A DNA stretch of 64,000 nt from Streptomyces sp. Act143 (GCF_003143935.1 NZ_QFRX01000001.1:9376071-9440070); one strand, 5' to 3'. Counted from the first letter of the stretch, positions 47,873-57,118 are shown. Made by a program: numbers and translations. Notes: generated by a model not told the origin, from the sequence alone.

Positions 47873-48820
47873 ATGCACACCGACCTCGTGGCAGCGCTCG
47901 ACATCGGCGGCACCAAGATCGCCGGCGCGCTCGTCGACGACCGCGGCCACATCCTGGTCCGCGCGCAGCGCGCCACGCCCGCCCGGGAGGACGGTGAGAC
48001 CGTCATGCGGGCCGTCGAGGAGGTGCTCGGCGAACTCACCGGGTCGCCGATGTGGGGGCGCGCCTCGGCCCTGGGGATCGGCAGCGCGGGCCCGGTGGAC
48101 GCCTCCGCGGGCACCGTGAGCCCGGTCAACGTGCCCGGCTGGCGCGACTATCCGCTGGTCCGGCGGGTCCGCGCGGCGACCGGTGGACTGCCGGTCGAGC
48201 TGATCGGCGACGGCGTGGCGATCACGGCGGCCGAGCACTGGCAGGGCGCCGCGCGTGGGCACGACAACGCACTGTGCATGGTGGTGTCGACGGGGGTCGG
48301 CGGCGGCCTGGTCCTCGGCGGACGGCTGCATCCGGGGCCGACCGGCAACGCGGGCCACATCGGCCACATCAGCGTGGACATGGACGGCGACGCGTGCGCG
48401 TGCGGTTCGCGCGGCTGTGTGGAGCGCATCGCCAGCGGTCCCCACATCGCCCGCCGGGCGTACGAGAACGGCTGGCGGCCGGGCCCGGACGGCGACACCT
48501 CCGCCGCCGCGGTGGCCGCCGCGGCCCGGGCCGGCGATCCGATCGCCGTGGCCTCCTTCGAACGGGCCGCGCAGGCGCTGGCCGCCGGCATCGCGGCCAC
48601 CGCGACCCTCGTCGAGATCGACATCGCGGTGATCGGCGGGGGAGTGGGCAAGGCGGGCGAGGTGCTCCTCACGCCCCTGCGCAAGGCCCTGACCGACTAC
48701 GCCACCCTGTCCTTCGTGCAGCGCCTCACGGTCGTCCCGGCCCAGATGGGCACGGACGCGGGGCTGGTGGGGGCGGCTGCGGCGGCGCTGGCCAGGAAGG
48801 CGGACGCGGCGACGGTCTGA
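47873..48820 (+). CDS. ROK-family sugar kinase (glucokinase-like)
   Basis: 315 residues from the ATG at 47873, with GGGGAG upstream. No DNA-binding head, so an enzyme rather than a ROK repressor. ATP loop ALDIGGTKIAGALVD, catalytic Asp in LIGDGVAITAAEHW (the usual N-D is G-D, Asp at about 110), GNAGHIGHISVD, and the ROK zinc motif CACGSRGCVERIAS (C-x-C-x4-C). C-terminal VIGGGVGKAGEVLL. Phosphorylates glucose or a related hexose such as an allose or ManNAc type sugar; substrate unresolved. Divergent from LacI regulator. Confidence 0.92.
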   Translation: MHTDLVAALDIGGTKIAGALVDDRGHILVRAQRATPAREDGETVMRAVEEVLGELTGSPMWGRASALGIGSAGPVDASAGTVSPVNVPGWRDYPLVRRVRAATGGLPVELIGDGVAITAAEHWQGAARGHDNALCMVVSTGVGGGLVLGGRLHPGPTGNAGHIGHISVDMDGDACACGSRGCVERIASGPHIARRAYENGWRPGPDGDTSAAAVAAAARAGDPIAVASFERAAQALAAGIAATATLVEIDIAVIGGGVGKAGEVLLTPLRKALTDYATLSFVQRLTVVPAQMGTDAGLVGAAAAALARKADAATV

Positions 48821-48923
48821 ACGGTCGTCGGGCTGGTCCGGCAGGAACGTTCCCCCGGAGGGCGGAGGGGCACAGCAGGCCGGTGAAGCGGTTCCTCGAC
48901 ATGGTTGTCAGGTCGTACGCAAA

Positions 48924-51845
48924 CTAGGGCTCGCTGCGAAGGCACCGCAGATCGCCGGGCGTTCGCGGTCCCGCGTAGCGTCGCCATTCGGCGGGAGACA
49001 GGTTCCTGCCGGCCGTCCGACAGGCCGCGGCCGTCCAGGACGCCGGGGTCATGTCCCACTGCTGGAGGACGCCGGGTGCCTCCGCAGAGTCCTCCGGCGG
49101 GCTCTTCTCGAGGAAGACCACCAGCCGCTTCCCGTCCGGGGTGAACTGCAGGGACGTCTTGGTGGCGAGGAACGGCGGCGACAGCGGCAGGGCACCGAGC
49201 GGTTGGCCGTCGCGGGGGTCGGTCAGCATGACGGTCCCGTCGTCGCGGTACTGGGCCAGGAGCGTTCCGTGCCGGTCGAGCGCGAAGTAGTTGCCGTTCG
49301 CCTGCCGGCCCTGGGGGATCGTCCGCAGCGGGCGGGTGCCGAGGACGTCGAACAGGTCGACACTGCCGTCGCCGCGGCCGACGGCGAGGTAACCGCCTCC
49401 ATACGACACTCGATGGGCCGGGCCACCGGAGAACGGGACGGCCCGTCCCGTGCGCAGGTCCACCGACAGCACGTGATCGCCCGCATCGCCGAAGACCGCG
49501 GCCCGTCGCCATGTCGGATCGACGGCCACGTCCTTGGTGAGCCAGGAACTGTTGGTCAGCGCCTGGGTGACCTCGTCGGCGAGGGCGACCGTGTGGAGTG
49601 GACGCCCGCTCGCCAGGTCGATCTCGGTGACCGCCCGCTCGGACAGGACGAGGAGACGGCGGGAGTCCGGCGAGATCGACAGCAGGACCGTCCCGCCCCT
49701 TCGCGGCACCCGGAAATGCGTGGTGATCGCTCCGGTGAGCACGTCGTAGCTCTTCACCACCGGCGAGTCCTGCGGTACGAAGTACAGGCGTCCGCCCGAG
49801 GGGCTCCAGGCCACCGGCACGACGAACCACTCGTCGGAGCCGCCCAGGGGTACCCGGTGGCCTTGGGCCGCCGCACCGGAGCGGTCCTTGCCGGTGAGAG
49901 GGTACAGCCAGATCCCGAGCCCGTTGGTGCCCGCCAGGGCGGCCCAGGTGCCCTCCGGGCTGACCGTAACCGGGTTCTCCACGCAGGCGACGCATGTGGT
50001 CGGCACATGTACCCGGCGCGCCGACCCGATGCGGCCGACCTTGCGCAGGTCCCACTCGGCGACGAGGGAACCCGCCCCGGACACCAGCCGGTCACCGCGG
50101 CCGAGGAAGGCCACGGTGTCCTGGGCGGCCTGTGCGTTGCCCCGCAGCTGGGTCACCGCGGCGAGGTCGGCGCCGGTCCGCCCCACCGCGGAGACATGGA
50201 TGATCCCGTTGGCCACGGTCGCGGAACGGCTGCCGTCGGAGGACAGTGCGACGACCGAGGGCCGCGGTCCGGCGGTGCCGGCCTTCAACGGAGGGCGCTC
50301 GACGTCCTGGTCGCCCGGCTCGGTCTTCCAGACCCCCATCCGTCCGCCGGAGAAGGCGAACGCGATGTCACCGAAGACGAACGCGAACCGCGTGCCGTCG
50401 GCGGACAGGGCCGTGACACGGGGGACGTTGCCCACGAGGATGCCGCCCCTTTCCCGGAGCGCCAGGCCAGGCAGCGCACGCCGCTGCCACGCACCCTCCT
50501 CGGACAGGACGACCGCCTCCTGGTCGGTCGGCAGGACGACCGCCGTGACCGAGCCGGCGGCTTTGTGGGTCGTTCGACCGGTGCGACGGTCGAACAAGGT
50601 GAAACTGCCCGACGCCTGGTCGGCGTTCAGGCTGTAGAGGAGTACCTGGCGACCGGACGGTGACACGGCGACCAATTGCCCGGCCTCGCCGGCGGGAACG
50701 GGAATCCGCCGGACGTTCCCCGGCCCGGCCCAGACGGTCGCACCGGCGGCGGAACAGGCGGCCACCACCGAGCCTTCGGTGTTCACGGCCACACCGGTGA
50801 TCCCGCCGTCGAGGCGGCCGAGGACCTGACGCCGGCGTCGCTCGCCGGCCCAGACGGTCACCGTGCCGTTGGCAGTGCCGGCCACCACCGTTCTGGCGTC
50901 CCGCGTTCCGGTGACCCGGGTGACCTGCGACCCGGCCGAGAGATAGCGCACCAGATGGGGCTGAGCCGTCACGGCCTGATAGAGCGCGGCCCGGGTCCGT
51001 GGACCCGGGTCCATCCGGTACGCCTCCACGGCCAGCAACTGGGCCAGGTCCAGCCGGTCGTCGAGGTTGGCCGCTGATGCCGAGGCCAGTGCCCGCGCGG
51101 TGGCGACGCGGGCCTGATCCCGGGCAACGGCCGTCTGTTCGCGGGCGATCAGCCCGGCCACCACGGCGACGACGAGCAGCAGCGACAGCAGGACCAGGCC
51201 GCCGGAGAGCCCCAGCCGGACTCGACGCAACTGCGCGAGGTGCGCGCCCCACAACTCGTCCTTGTCCATCGAGCGCAGCGGCGCGGCGATGGTGGCGCAC
51301 CCGTTCAGCAACGCCAGCCTGATTCGCTCGCGCTCCTTGCGGGTTGGACGCCCCTCCCGCGGCTGTTGGTCCGAGAGGTCGACCCACAGCGGTTCGGCCG
51401 AGAACATGCCCCGCAGCGCCGGCGGGAGCGGGGCGTCGTCGGTCCAGTCCCAGTCGCCACGGTGCTCGTCCCAGCGGATCGTGCCCGAGGTGAGGACCAG
51501 GATCACGTCGTCCGCGGAGCGGTGCTCGCGCCACCACTGCACCTCCCGGCCCACCCAGGGTGAGCGGGCGGCCTCGGGCGACAGCAGCAGGATGAACCGT
51601 CGGGAGCGGGCCAGGTTCTCCTCGATCACCCGCTGGAGGCTCGCGTCGGCGGACAGGCTGGTGAAATCGCGGAAGATCCGGAGCCGTCGCCGACGGTAGG
51701 GCGGCAGGCCCATGCGTTCGATGTGGTGCTGGATCGTGGCCGACAGATCCCGGTCGGCCGCGGTGCTGTAGGAGATGAACGCGTCGTAGTCATAAGGCGA
51801 TACGGGGCCGGCCGGTGCGGAGCGGCCGGGCTGCGTCTCTGTCAT
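48924..51845 (-). CDS. TIR domain - transmembrane - beta-propeller receptor-like protein
   Basis: 973 residues from the ATG at 51845. N-terminal TIR domain about 17-160: YDAFISYSTAADRDL, LRIFRDFTSLSADASLQRVIEENLARSRRFILLLSPEAARSPWVGREVQWW. The Glu in WVGRE (residue 101) aligns with the catalytic Glu of NAD-cleaving TIRs such as SARM1 (DWVHKE). A single helix at about 212-233 (GGLVLLSLLLVVAVVAGLIA) is followed by ARDQARVATARALASASAANLDDRLDLAQLLAVEAYRMDP, the linker often found after membrane helices in STAND/WD40 proteins. From about 295 to the end runs a WD40-like propeller. So the TIR side would be cytoplasmic and the propeller outside. The architecture suggests signal-triggered NAD cleavage or signalling; neither is shown. 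Confidence 0.88.
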   Translation of the reverse strand: MTETQPGRSAPAGPVSPYDYDAFISYSTAADRDLSATIQHHIERMGLPPYRRRRLRIFRDFTSLSADASLQRVIEENLARSRRFILLLSPEAARSPWVGREVQWWREHRSADDVILVLTSGTIRWDEHRGDWDWTDDAPLPPALRGMFSAEPLWVDLSDQQPREGRPTRKERERIRLALLNGCATIAAPLRSMDKDELWGAHLAQLRRVRLGLSGGLVLLSLLLVVAVVAGLIAREQTAVARDQARVATARALASASAANLDDRLDLAQLLAVEAYRMDPGPRTRAALYQAVTAQPHLVRYLSAGSQVTRVTGTRDARTVVAGTANGTVTVWAGERRRRQVLGRLDGGITGVAVNTEGSVVAACSAAGATVWAGPGNVRRIPVPAGEAGQLVAVSPSGRQVLLYSLNADQASGSFTLFDRRTGRTTHKAAGSVTAVVLPTDQEAVVLSEEGAWQRRALPGLALRERGGILVGNVPRVTALSADGTRFAFVFGDIAFAFSGGRMGVWKTEPGDQDVERPPLKAGTAGPRPSVVALSSDGSRSATVANGIIHVSAVGRTGADLAAVTQLRGNAQAAQDTVAFLGRGDRLVSGAGSLVAEWDLRKVGRIGSARRVHVPTTCVACVENPVTVSPEGTWAALAGTNGLGIWLYPLTGKDRSGAAAQGHRVPLGGSDEWFVVPVAWSPSGGRLYFVPQDSPVVKSYDVLTGAITTHFRVPRRGGTVLLSISPDSRRLLVLSERAVTEIDLASGRPLHTVALADEVTQALTNSSWLTKDVAVDPTWRRAAVFGDAGDHVLSVDLRTGRAVPFSGGPAHRVSYGGGYLAVGRGDGSVDLFDVLGTRPLRTIPQGRQANGNYFALDRHGTLLAQYRDDGTVMLTDPRDGQPLGALPLSPPFLATKTSLQFTPDGKRLVVFLEKSPPEDSAEAPGVLQQWDMTPASWTAAACRTAGRNLSPAEWRRYAGPRTPGDLRCLRSEP

Positions 51846-51976
51846 GCGTCCTGGCTCCCCCTCACCACGGCACCGGCAGTGCCAAAGTAGCGAGCCCGGG
51901 CGGCGCACCGGATCGTTCCGGGAACAGGCGGCCGGATCTTGCGTGACCCGTGGCCGGTTTCGCAGTTGAACCGCGC

Positions 51977-52168
51977 ATGAAGAAGCGCGCCATTGCTGCC
52001 ATCGCCTCCCTGGCCACCGGTTTCGTCGTCGCCGCCGTCACCCCGTCGCACGCGGTCGGCGACAACCTCACCGACCTCGACGTCGACAAGACCCTCAGCA
52101 CCCTCGACCACACCATCGCCAGCGACAGCCTGGCCGTCGACGAGAACGCCCTCGGCCAGAACGGCTGA
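51977..52168 (+). CDS. Small secreted protein of 63 residues
   Basis: ATG at 51977. Signal peptide MKKRAIAAIASLATGFVVAA then VTPSHA with cleavage expected after SHA (about residue 28). The mature part is about 35 residues, acidic: VGDNLTDLDVDKTLSTLDHTI and then ASDSLAVDENALGQNG. Streptomyces genomes carry many such short secreted proteins of unknown role. The ribosome site is weak. Divergent from the TIR gene by 131 bp and followed by a terminator, so it is a single-gene unit. Confidence 0.7.
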   Translation: MKKRAIAAIASLATGFVVAAVTPSHAVGDNLTDLDVDKTLSTLDHTIASDSLAVDENALGQNG

Positions 52169-52185
52169 CGGCGACCCCGTGCCCC

Positions 52186-52222
52186 GGTGCCGGTGCCCCT
52201 TTTCGCGAGGGGTGCCGGCACC
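52186..52222 (+). terminator. Terminator after the small secreted protein
   Basis: GGTGCCGGTGCCCCT (52186-52200) pairs with AGGGGTGCCGGCACC (52208-52222), with two G-U type mismatches and a seven-base loop. It separates the small gene from the P-loop/NUDIX gene. Confidence 0.75.
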
Positions 52223-52308
52223 GTCGTACGTGGGCCCTCAACTGGGGCTGGTTTCCGTGACGGGGTGGAGCGGGCAAGCCTCAGGGGGCCAACAGAAGAG
52301 GGGGAACC

Positions 52309-53352
52309 GTGACCGTCGTTTGGATCAACGGCGCGTTCGGTGCGGGCAAGACCGCCACCGCACGGGAACTGATCGAACTGATCCCGAACAGCACGCTCTT
52401 CGACCCCGAGGTCGTCGGCGGAGCGCTCACACACCTGCTCCCGCCCAAGCGCCTCGCCGAGGTCGGCGACTTCCAGGACCTGCCGATCTGGCGCCGGCTC
52501 GTGATCGACACCGCCGCCGCCCTGCTCGCCGAGATCGGCGGGACCCTCGTGGTCCCCATGACCCTGCTGCGCCAGGAGTACCGCGACGAGATCTTCGGCG
52601 GCCTCGCCGCCCGCCGCATCACCGTCCAGCACCTCCTCCTCGCCCCGGCGGAAACGATCCTGCGCGAGCGAATAGCCGGGCGGGAGATCCCGCCCGACCT
52701 GCCGGACGGCGAGATACGGGTACGGCAGTGGTCGTACGACCACATCGAGCCGTACCGCGCCGCCCTCGCCTCCTGGCTCACCGCCGACGCCCATCTCGTC
52801 GACACCAGCGCCCTCACCCCGTACGAGACGGCCGTCCGGATCGCCGAGGCGGTCGCCGCCGGCGCCGTGCCGGTCTGCGACATCGTGCAGACTCCCGAAC
52901 CGACCGCCGAGACCGTCGCGTCCGGTGTCCTCCTCTTCGACGAGCGGGACCGTGTGCTGCTCGTCGACCCCACCTACAAGGCCGGCTGGGAGTTCCCCGG
53001 CGGCGTCGTCGAACCCGGCGAGGCTCCCGCGCGCGCGGGCATGCGCGAGGTCGCCGAGGAGACCGGGATCGAGCTGGACGACGTACCGCGCCTGCTGGTC
53101 GTCGACTGGGAACGGCCCGTGCCACCCGGATACGGCGGCCTGCGCCTCCTCTTCGACGGCGGACGGCTCGACTCCGCCGAGGCCGACCGCCTCCTGCTGC
53201 CCGGCCCCGAACTGCGCGCATGGCGCTTCGTCAGCGAGGACGAGGCCGCCGACCTGCTGCCACCGGTCCGCTACGAGCGGCTGCGCTGGGCGTTGCGGGC
53301 GCGCGAACGCGGAGCCGCGCTGTACCTGGAGGCCGGAACCCCGGTGGGCTAG
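52309..53352 (+). CDS. Fusion of P-loop kinase-like and NUDIX hydrolase domains
   Basis: 347 residues from a GTG with no clear upstream GGAGG except GAGGGGG. N-terminal half: WINGAFGAGKTATARELIELI (Walker A), then LFDPEVVGGALTHLL, FQDLPIWRRLVIDTAAALLAEIGGTLVVPMTLL, as in AAA_33/zeta-toxin-like nucleotide kinases. C-terminal half: GVLLFDERDRVLLVDPTYKAGWEFPGGVVEPGEAPARAGMREVAEETGIEL, with a complete NUDIX box (G-x5-E-x7-R-E-x2-E-E-x-G). NUDIX enzymes cut nucleoside diphosphate compounds such as ADP-ribose, NADH or 8-oxo-dGTP; the fused kinase suggests nucleotide or cofactor processing. Near the TIR gene. Stop overlaps the convergent kinase-like gene by four bases. Confidence 0.88.
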   Translation: MTVVWINGAFGAGKTATARELIELIPNSTLFDPEVVGGALTHLLPPKRLAEVGDFQDLPIWRRLVIDTAAALLAEIGGTLVVPMTLLRQEYRDEIFGGLAARRITVQHLLLAPAETILRERIAGREIPPDLPDGEIRVRQWSYDHIEPYRAALASWLTADAHLVDTSALTPYETAVRIAEAVAAGAVPVCDIVQTPEPTAETVASGVLLFDERDRVLLVDPTYKAGWEFPGGVVEPGEAPARAGMREVAEETGIELDDVPRLLVVDWERPVPPGYGGLRLLFDGGRLDSAEADRLLLPGPELRAWRFVSEDEAADLLPPVRYERLRWALRARERGAALYLEAGTPVG

Positions 53353-54368
53353 GCGCTCGCGAGTCTCAGTTCCTCCGTCGGATACGGCGTGGTTCTGCTC
53401 TCCTGCTGGAAACGGCGGTTGAAGTCGCCCAGCAGGGACGCCACGCGCGCGTGCCGCACGAGGATGCTCGCGGCGGCCCGGGGGATGCCCCTGGGCCGCA
53501 TGCCCTCGGCACAGGCCTCGATGAACGCCCGGCGGTCGTCCGGGCCGTAGCCGTGCAACGCGACGGTGAGCCAGTTCACGAGATAGCTGGCCGTGTAGGC
53601 GCGGTCGTAGTGACGGTGCCTCGTGAAGAAGTCCCGCTCGTGCGGGGCGAGTTGGAAACGGGCCGAGAGGGAGAGGCCGTAGTCGGTCAGATAGAGCTGT
53701 CGGCCGTCGGTGAGGATGTTCTTGAAGTGGGCGTCGAAATGCAGGAGTTCGCGCGCGTGCAGGAAGTCGGTGGCCGCCCGCAGGCCCCGCTCCACCAGAG
53801 AGCACGCGCGATCGGCCTGGCTGGTGCGCAACTGGGCGTCGAACCAGTCGTGCAGGGTGTACGGCACGTGCTCCAGGAACAGCGCCAGGCTCGCGGACGA
53901 CGTCCGCAGCCCTTCGACCCGATCGCGCACCCCCGGGCCCCAGTACGCCACCGTCCGCTCCACGTCGGCGAGTTCGGCCGGGAGCGGCTGGGGCGTGTCG
54001 GGCAGTACCCGCCAGTGATGCATCAGCGGGAAGCCCGTGTACTTGCCGGACAGCACCCAGTCGGTCGTCATCGTGTGCACGGCCAGTTCACGCCAGGCAC
54101 CGAACCCCGGACTGCCGAAACCGTAGTGGCAGTAGAGGGGCACCTCGTGAACGTTCGCCGTGGACCGGACGTTCAACGGGTGCCGCTCCGCATCGGTGAG
54201 CGGCACCCGCTTCACGAACACCGGTCGGCCGGCCACCTCCACCAGCGTGGCCCGGCCGCCGATCCCGGCGCCCAGCGGCCGCCCCGACGCCACCAGGCCG
54301 GTGAGGTCCTGGTCGTCGAGGCGGGCCAGGGATATGCCGATGTCGGAATGTGCCGTCAGGCGGTTCAC
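53349..54368 (-). CDS. Protein-kinase-like protein (divergent HFD motif)
   Basis: 339 residues from a GTG overlapping the M20 dipeptidase stop (GTGA). N-lobe GGRATLVEVAGRPVFVKRVPL supplies the Lys. The catalytic loop is ELLHFDAHFKNILTDG: HFD in place of HRD, with Asp and Asn retained. YLTDYGLSLS stands for the DFG. So the metal and base residues are kept and it may be an active phosphotransferase, but it is far from Ser/Thr kinases and resembles aminoglycoside-phosphotransferase or lanthionine-type kinases. Substrate unknown. Tight coupling to the dipeptidase suggests a joint role. Confidence 0.75.
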   Translation of the reverse strand: MNRLTAHSDIGISLARLDDQDLTGLVASGRPLGAGIGGRATLVEVAGRPVFVKRVPLTDAERHPLNVRSTANVHEVPLYCHYGFGSPGFGAWRELAVHTMTTDWVLSGKYTGFPLMHHWRVLPDTPQPLPAELADVERTVAYWGPGVRDRVEGLRTSSASLALFLEHVPYTLHDWFDAQLRTSQADRACSLVERGLRAATDFLHARELLHFDAHFKNILTDGRQLYLTDYGLSLSARFQLAPHERDFFTRHRHYDRAYTASYLVNWLTVALHGYGPDDRRAFIEACAEGMRPRGIPRAAASILVRHARVASLLGDFNRRFQQESRTTPYPTEELRLASA

Positions 54369-55720
54369 ATCGCCGCGTAGTTGCGAAGGAACAGCGCCTC
54401 CGCCACCGACAGCCGCTCCAACTCCTCGGGGGAGACACTCTCGTTGACCGCGTGGATCTGAGCCTCCGGCTCGCTCAGGCCGATCAGCAGGATCTCCGCG
54501 CTCGGGTAGAGGGCGGCGAGGGTGTTGCACAGCGGAATGGAGCCGCCCTGCCCGGCGTACTGCATCTCCTCGCCCGGGTAGGCGACCGCCATGGCCTCGG
54601 CCATCGCCGCGTACGCCGGGCTGGTCGGGTCGGCGCTGAAGGGCTGGCCCTGGCCCACCTGCTCGGTGCGCACCCGGGCGCCCCACGGCGTGCGCGTCTC
54701 CAGATGCGCCTGGAGCAGCTTCGTCGCCTCGGCGGCGTCCACGCCCGGCGGCACCCGCAGGCTCACCAGCGCGCGGGCGCCCGCCTGCACGGACGGGGTG
54801 GCGCCGACGACGGGCGGGCAGTCGATGCCGAGGACCGTGACGGCCGGGCGGGCCCAGATGCGGTCGGCGACCGTGCCGGAGCCGATCAGCTCCACACCGT
54901 CCAGGACCTTGGCGTCCTGCCGGAACTGCTCCTCGCCGTACTGGAGGCCGTCCCACACGGTTCCGGGAGCGAGGCCGTCCACCGTCGTCGAACCGTCCTC
55001 GGCGCGCAGCGAGTCCAGAACGCGGATCAGCGCGGCCAGCGCGTCGGGCGCCGCACCGCCGAACTGGCCGGAGTGCAGGTTGCCCGCGAGGGTGTCCACC
55101 TGGACGCGGACCAGGGTCATGCCGCGCAGGGTCGTCGTCACCGTCGGCAGGCCGACGCGGAAGTTGCCCGCGTCGCCGATCACGATGGTGTCGGCCTCCA
55201 GCAGGTCCGGGTGCGCCTCTGCGTACCGCTCCAGACCCCCGGTGCCCATCTCCTCCGAACCTTCGGCGATCACCTTGACGTGCACCGGCACGCCGCCGTT
55301 CGCCTTCAGCGCGCGCAGGGCCAGCAGGTGCATGATCACGCCGCCCTTGCAGTCCGCGGCCCCGCGCCCGTACCAGCGGCCGTCGCGCTCGGTCAGCTCG
55401 AACGGCGGAGTCGTCCAGGCGGACTCGTCCAGCGGCGGCTGCACGTCGTAGTGCGCGTACAGCAGGACCGTCTTCGCGCCCTCGGGGCCGGGCAGGTAGC
55501 CGTACACCGACTGGGTGCCGTCCGGGGTGTCGAGCAGGGCCACGTCCTGGAATCCCTCGGCGGTGAGCGCGTCCGCGACCCAGCGGGCGGCGCCCTCGCT
55601 CTCGCTCTTCGGGAACTGGTCGAAGTCCGCCACCGACTTGAACGCCACCAGTTCGGTGAGCTCCGCCTTCGCCCGGGGCATCAGCGAGGCGACGGTCTCG
55701 GCGACCGGATTCGACGACAT
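54365..55720 (-). CDS. M20-family dipeptidase
   Basis: 451 residues from the ATG at 55720, seven bases after AAGGAG; a GTG six bases earlier is too close to the site. Zinc-peptidase motifs: LLYAHYDVQPP (His-Asp), YGRGAADCKGGV (Asp), VIAEGSEEMGTGGLE (catalytic Glu plus metal Glu), NLHSGQFGGAAPD (dimer-domain His), GQGGSIPLCNTL, IHAVNESVSPEE (His). All metal ligands are present. Cytoplasmic dipeptidase of the carnosinase/PepV-like branch. First gene of a two-gene unit with the kinase-like gene. Confidence 0.93.
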   Translation of the reverse strand: MSSNPVAETVASLMPRAKAELTELVAFKSVADFDQFPKSESEGAARWVADALTAEGFQDVALLDTPDGTQSVYGYLPGPEGAKTVLLYAHYDVQPPLDESAWTTPPFELTERDGRWYGRGAADCKGGVIMHLLALRALKANGGVPVHVKVIAEGSEEMGTGGLERYAEAHPDLLEADTIVIGDAGNFRVGLPTVTTTLRGMTLVRVQVDTLAGNLHSGQFGGAAPDALAALIRVLDSLRAEDGSTTVDGLAPGTVWDGLQYGEEQFRQDAKVLDGVELIGSGTVADRIWARPAVTVLGIDCPPVVGATPSVQAGARALVSLRVPPGVDAAEATKLLQAHLETRTPWGARVRTEQVGQGQPFSADPTSPAYAAMAEAMAVAYPGEEMQYAGQGGSIPLCNTLAALYPSAEILLIGLSEPEAQIHAVNESVSPEELERLSVAEALFLRNYAAM

Positions 55721-55852
55721 GGGCACGCTCCTTGTAGGTGCGACGTTGTACGTATGGGTGGGGAGATCCTCCCACAGTGGCCTGCGGCGACGGCGGCCGT
55801 AGGATGCACAAGGCAGCAGCGGCTAGCGGCTTGATCGGAGCAGTAGACCATC

Positions 55853-57109
55853 GTGACCAGCGAGAACTCTTCGGCGGACGACGCGACGCAGGTGTGGGAC
55901 GTCGTCGTGGTGGGCGCGGGACCCGCGGGGGCCTCGGCCGCCTATGCGGCGGCTGTCGCCGGGCGGCGTGTGCTGTTGCTGGAGAAGGCGGAGCTGCCCC
56001 GCTACAAGACGTGCGGCGGCGGCATCATCGGTCCCTCGCGCGACTCCCTGCCCCCCGGCTTCGAGCTGCCCTTCCGGGACCGGGTGCACGCGGTGACGTT
56101 CTCGCACAACGGCCGCTTCACCCGCACCCGCCGCTCCAAGCAGATGCTGTTCGGGCTGATCAACCGGCCCGAGTTCGATCAGCAGCTCGTCGAGCACGCC
56201 CAGAAGGCGGGCGCCGAGCTGCGCACCGGCGTCACCGTCCAGCGGGTCGAGCAGCACGGCTCGGCGGTGCCCGACCGGCGCACGGTCGCCGTGGTCCTCC
56301 AGGGCGGCGAGACCCTGCTGGCGCATGCGGTGGTCGGGGCGGACGGCAGTGCCAGCCGCATAGGAGCACATGTCGGGGTGAAGCTCGACCAGGTCGACCT
56401 CGGGCTGGAGGCGGAGATCCCGGTGCCGGAGACCGTCGCGGAGGACTGGCGGGGGCGGGTTCTCATCGACTGGGGGCCGATGCCGGGCAGTTACGGCTGG
56501 GTGTTCCCCAAGGGCGACACGCTCACGGTCGGCGTCATCTCCGCGCGCGGTGAAGGCGCCGCCACCAAGCGGTACTTGGAGGACTTCATCGCCCGGCTCG
56601 GGCTCGCCGGCTTCGAGCCGAGCATCTCCTCCGGGCACTTGACGCGCTGCCGTGCCGACGACTCGCCGCTGTCGCGGGGGCGGGTCCTGGTGTGCGGGGA
56701 CGCGGCGGGGCTGCTTGAGCCGTGGACTCGTGAGGGCATCTCGTTCGCGCTGCGTTCGGGGCGGCTCGCGGGGGAGTGGGCGGTGCGGATCGCCGAGGCC
56801 CATGACGCCGTGGACACCCGGCGCCAGGCCCTGAACTACGCCTTCGCGATCAAGGCGGGGCTGGGCGTGGAGATGAGCGTCGGCAAGCGGCTGCTGCTGG
56901 CCTTCGAGCGTCGGCCCGGCCTGTTCCATGCCGCGCTGACCGGGTTCCGGCCGGCCTGGCGGGCGTTCATGGAGATCACCCGCGGGTCCACCTCGCTGGG
57001 GGAGCTCGTCCGTGGCCGGCCCATGGCGCAGCGGGCGCTGGCGGCGCTGGACCGGCGTGCCGACGTGCCGGGGCGGGCTGCCCCGGCCGACGGCGCGGCA
57101 GACTCCTGA
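55853..57109 (+). CDS. Geranylgeranyl reductase-family FAD protein
   Basis: 418 residues from a GTG with GGAGCAG upstream. FAD Rossmann loop DVVVVGAGPAGASAAYAAAVAGRRVLLLEKAELPRYKTCGGGI (PRYKTCGGG is the GGR/ChlP marker). GADGSASRIGAHVG in the middle, and the FAD-ribityl motif GRVLVCGDAAGLLEPWTREGISFALRSGRLAGEW. These enzymes saturate prenyl chains, for instance of menaquinone or lipids. No isoprenoid genes are nearby. Convergent with the F420-type gene, nine bases apart. Confidence 0.92.
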   Translation: MTSENSSADDATQVWDVVVVGAGPAGASAAYAAAVAGRRVLLLEKAELPRYKTCGGGIIGPSRDSLPPGFELPFRDRVHAVTFSHNGRFTRTRRSKQMLFGLINRPEFDQQLVEHAQKAGAELRTGVTVQRVEQHGSAVPDRRTVAVVLQGGETLLAHAVVGADGSASRIGAHVGVKLDQVDLGLEAEIPVPETVAEDWRGRVLIDWGPMPGSYGWVFPKGDTLTVGVISARGEGAATKRYLEDFIARLGLAGFEPSISSGHLTRCRADDSPLSRGRVLVCGDAAGLLEPWTREGISFALRSGRLAGEWAVRIAEAHDAVDTRRQALNYAFAIKAGLGVEMSVGKRLLLAFERRPGLFHAALTGFRPAWRAFMEITRGSTSLGELVRGRPMAQRALAALDRRADVPGRAAPADGAADS

Positions 57110-57118
57110 CGCACGCGG

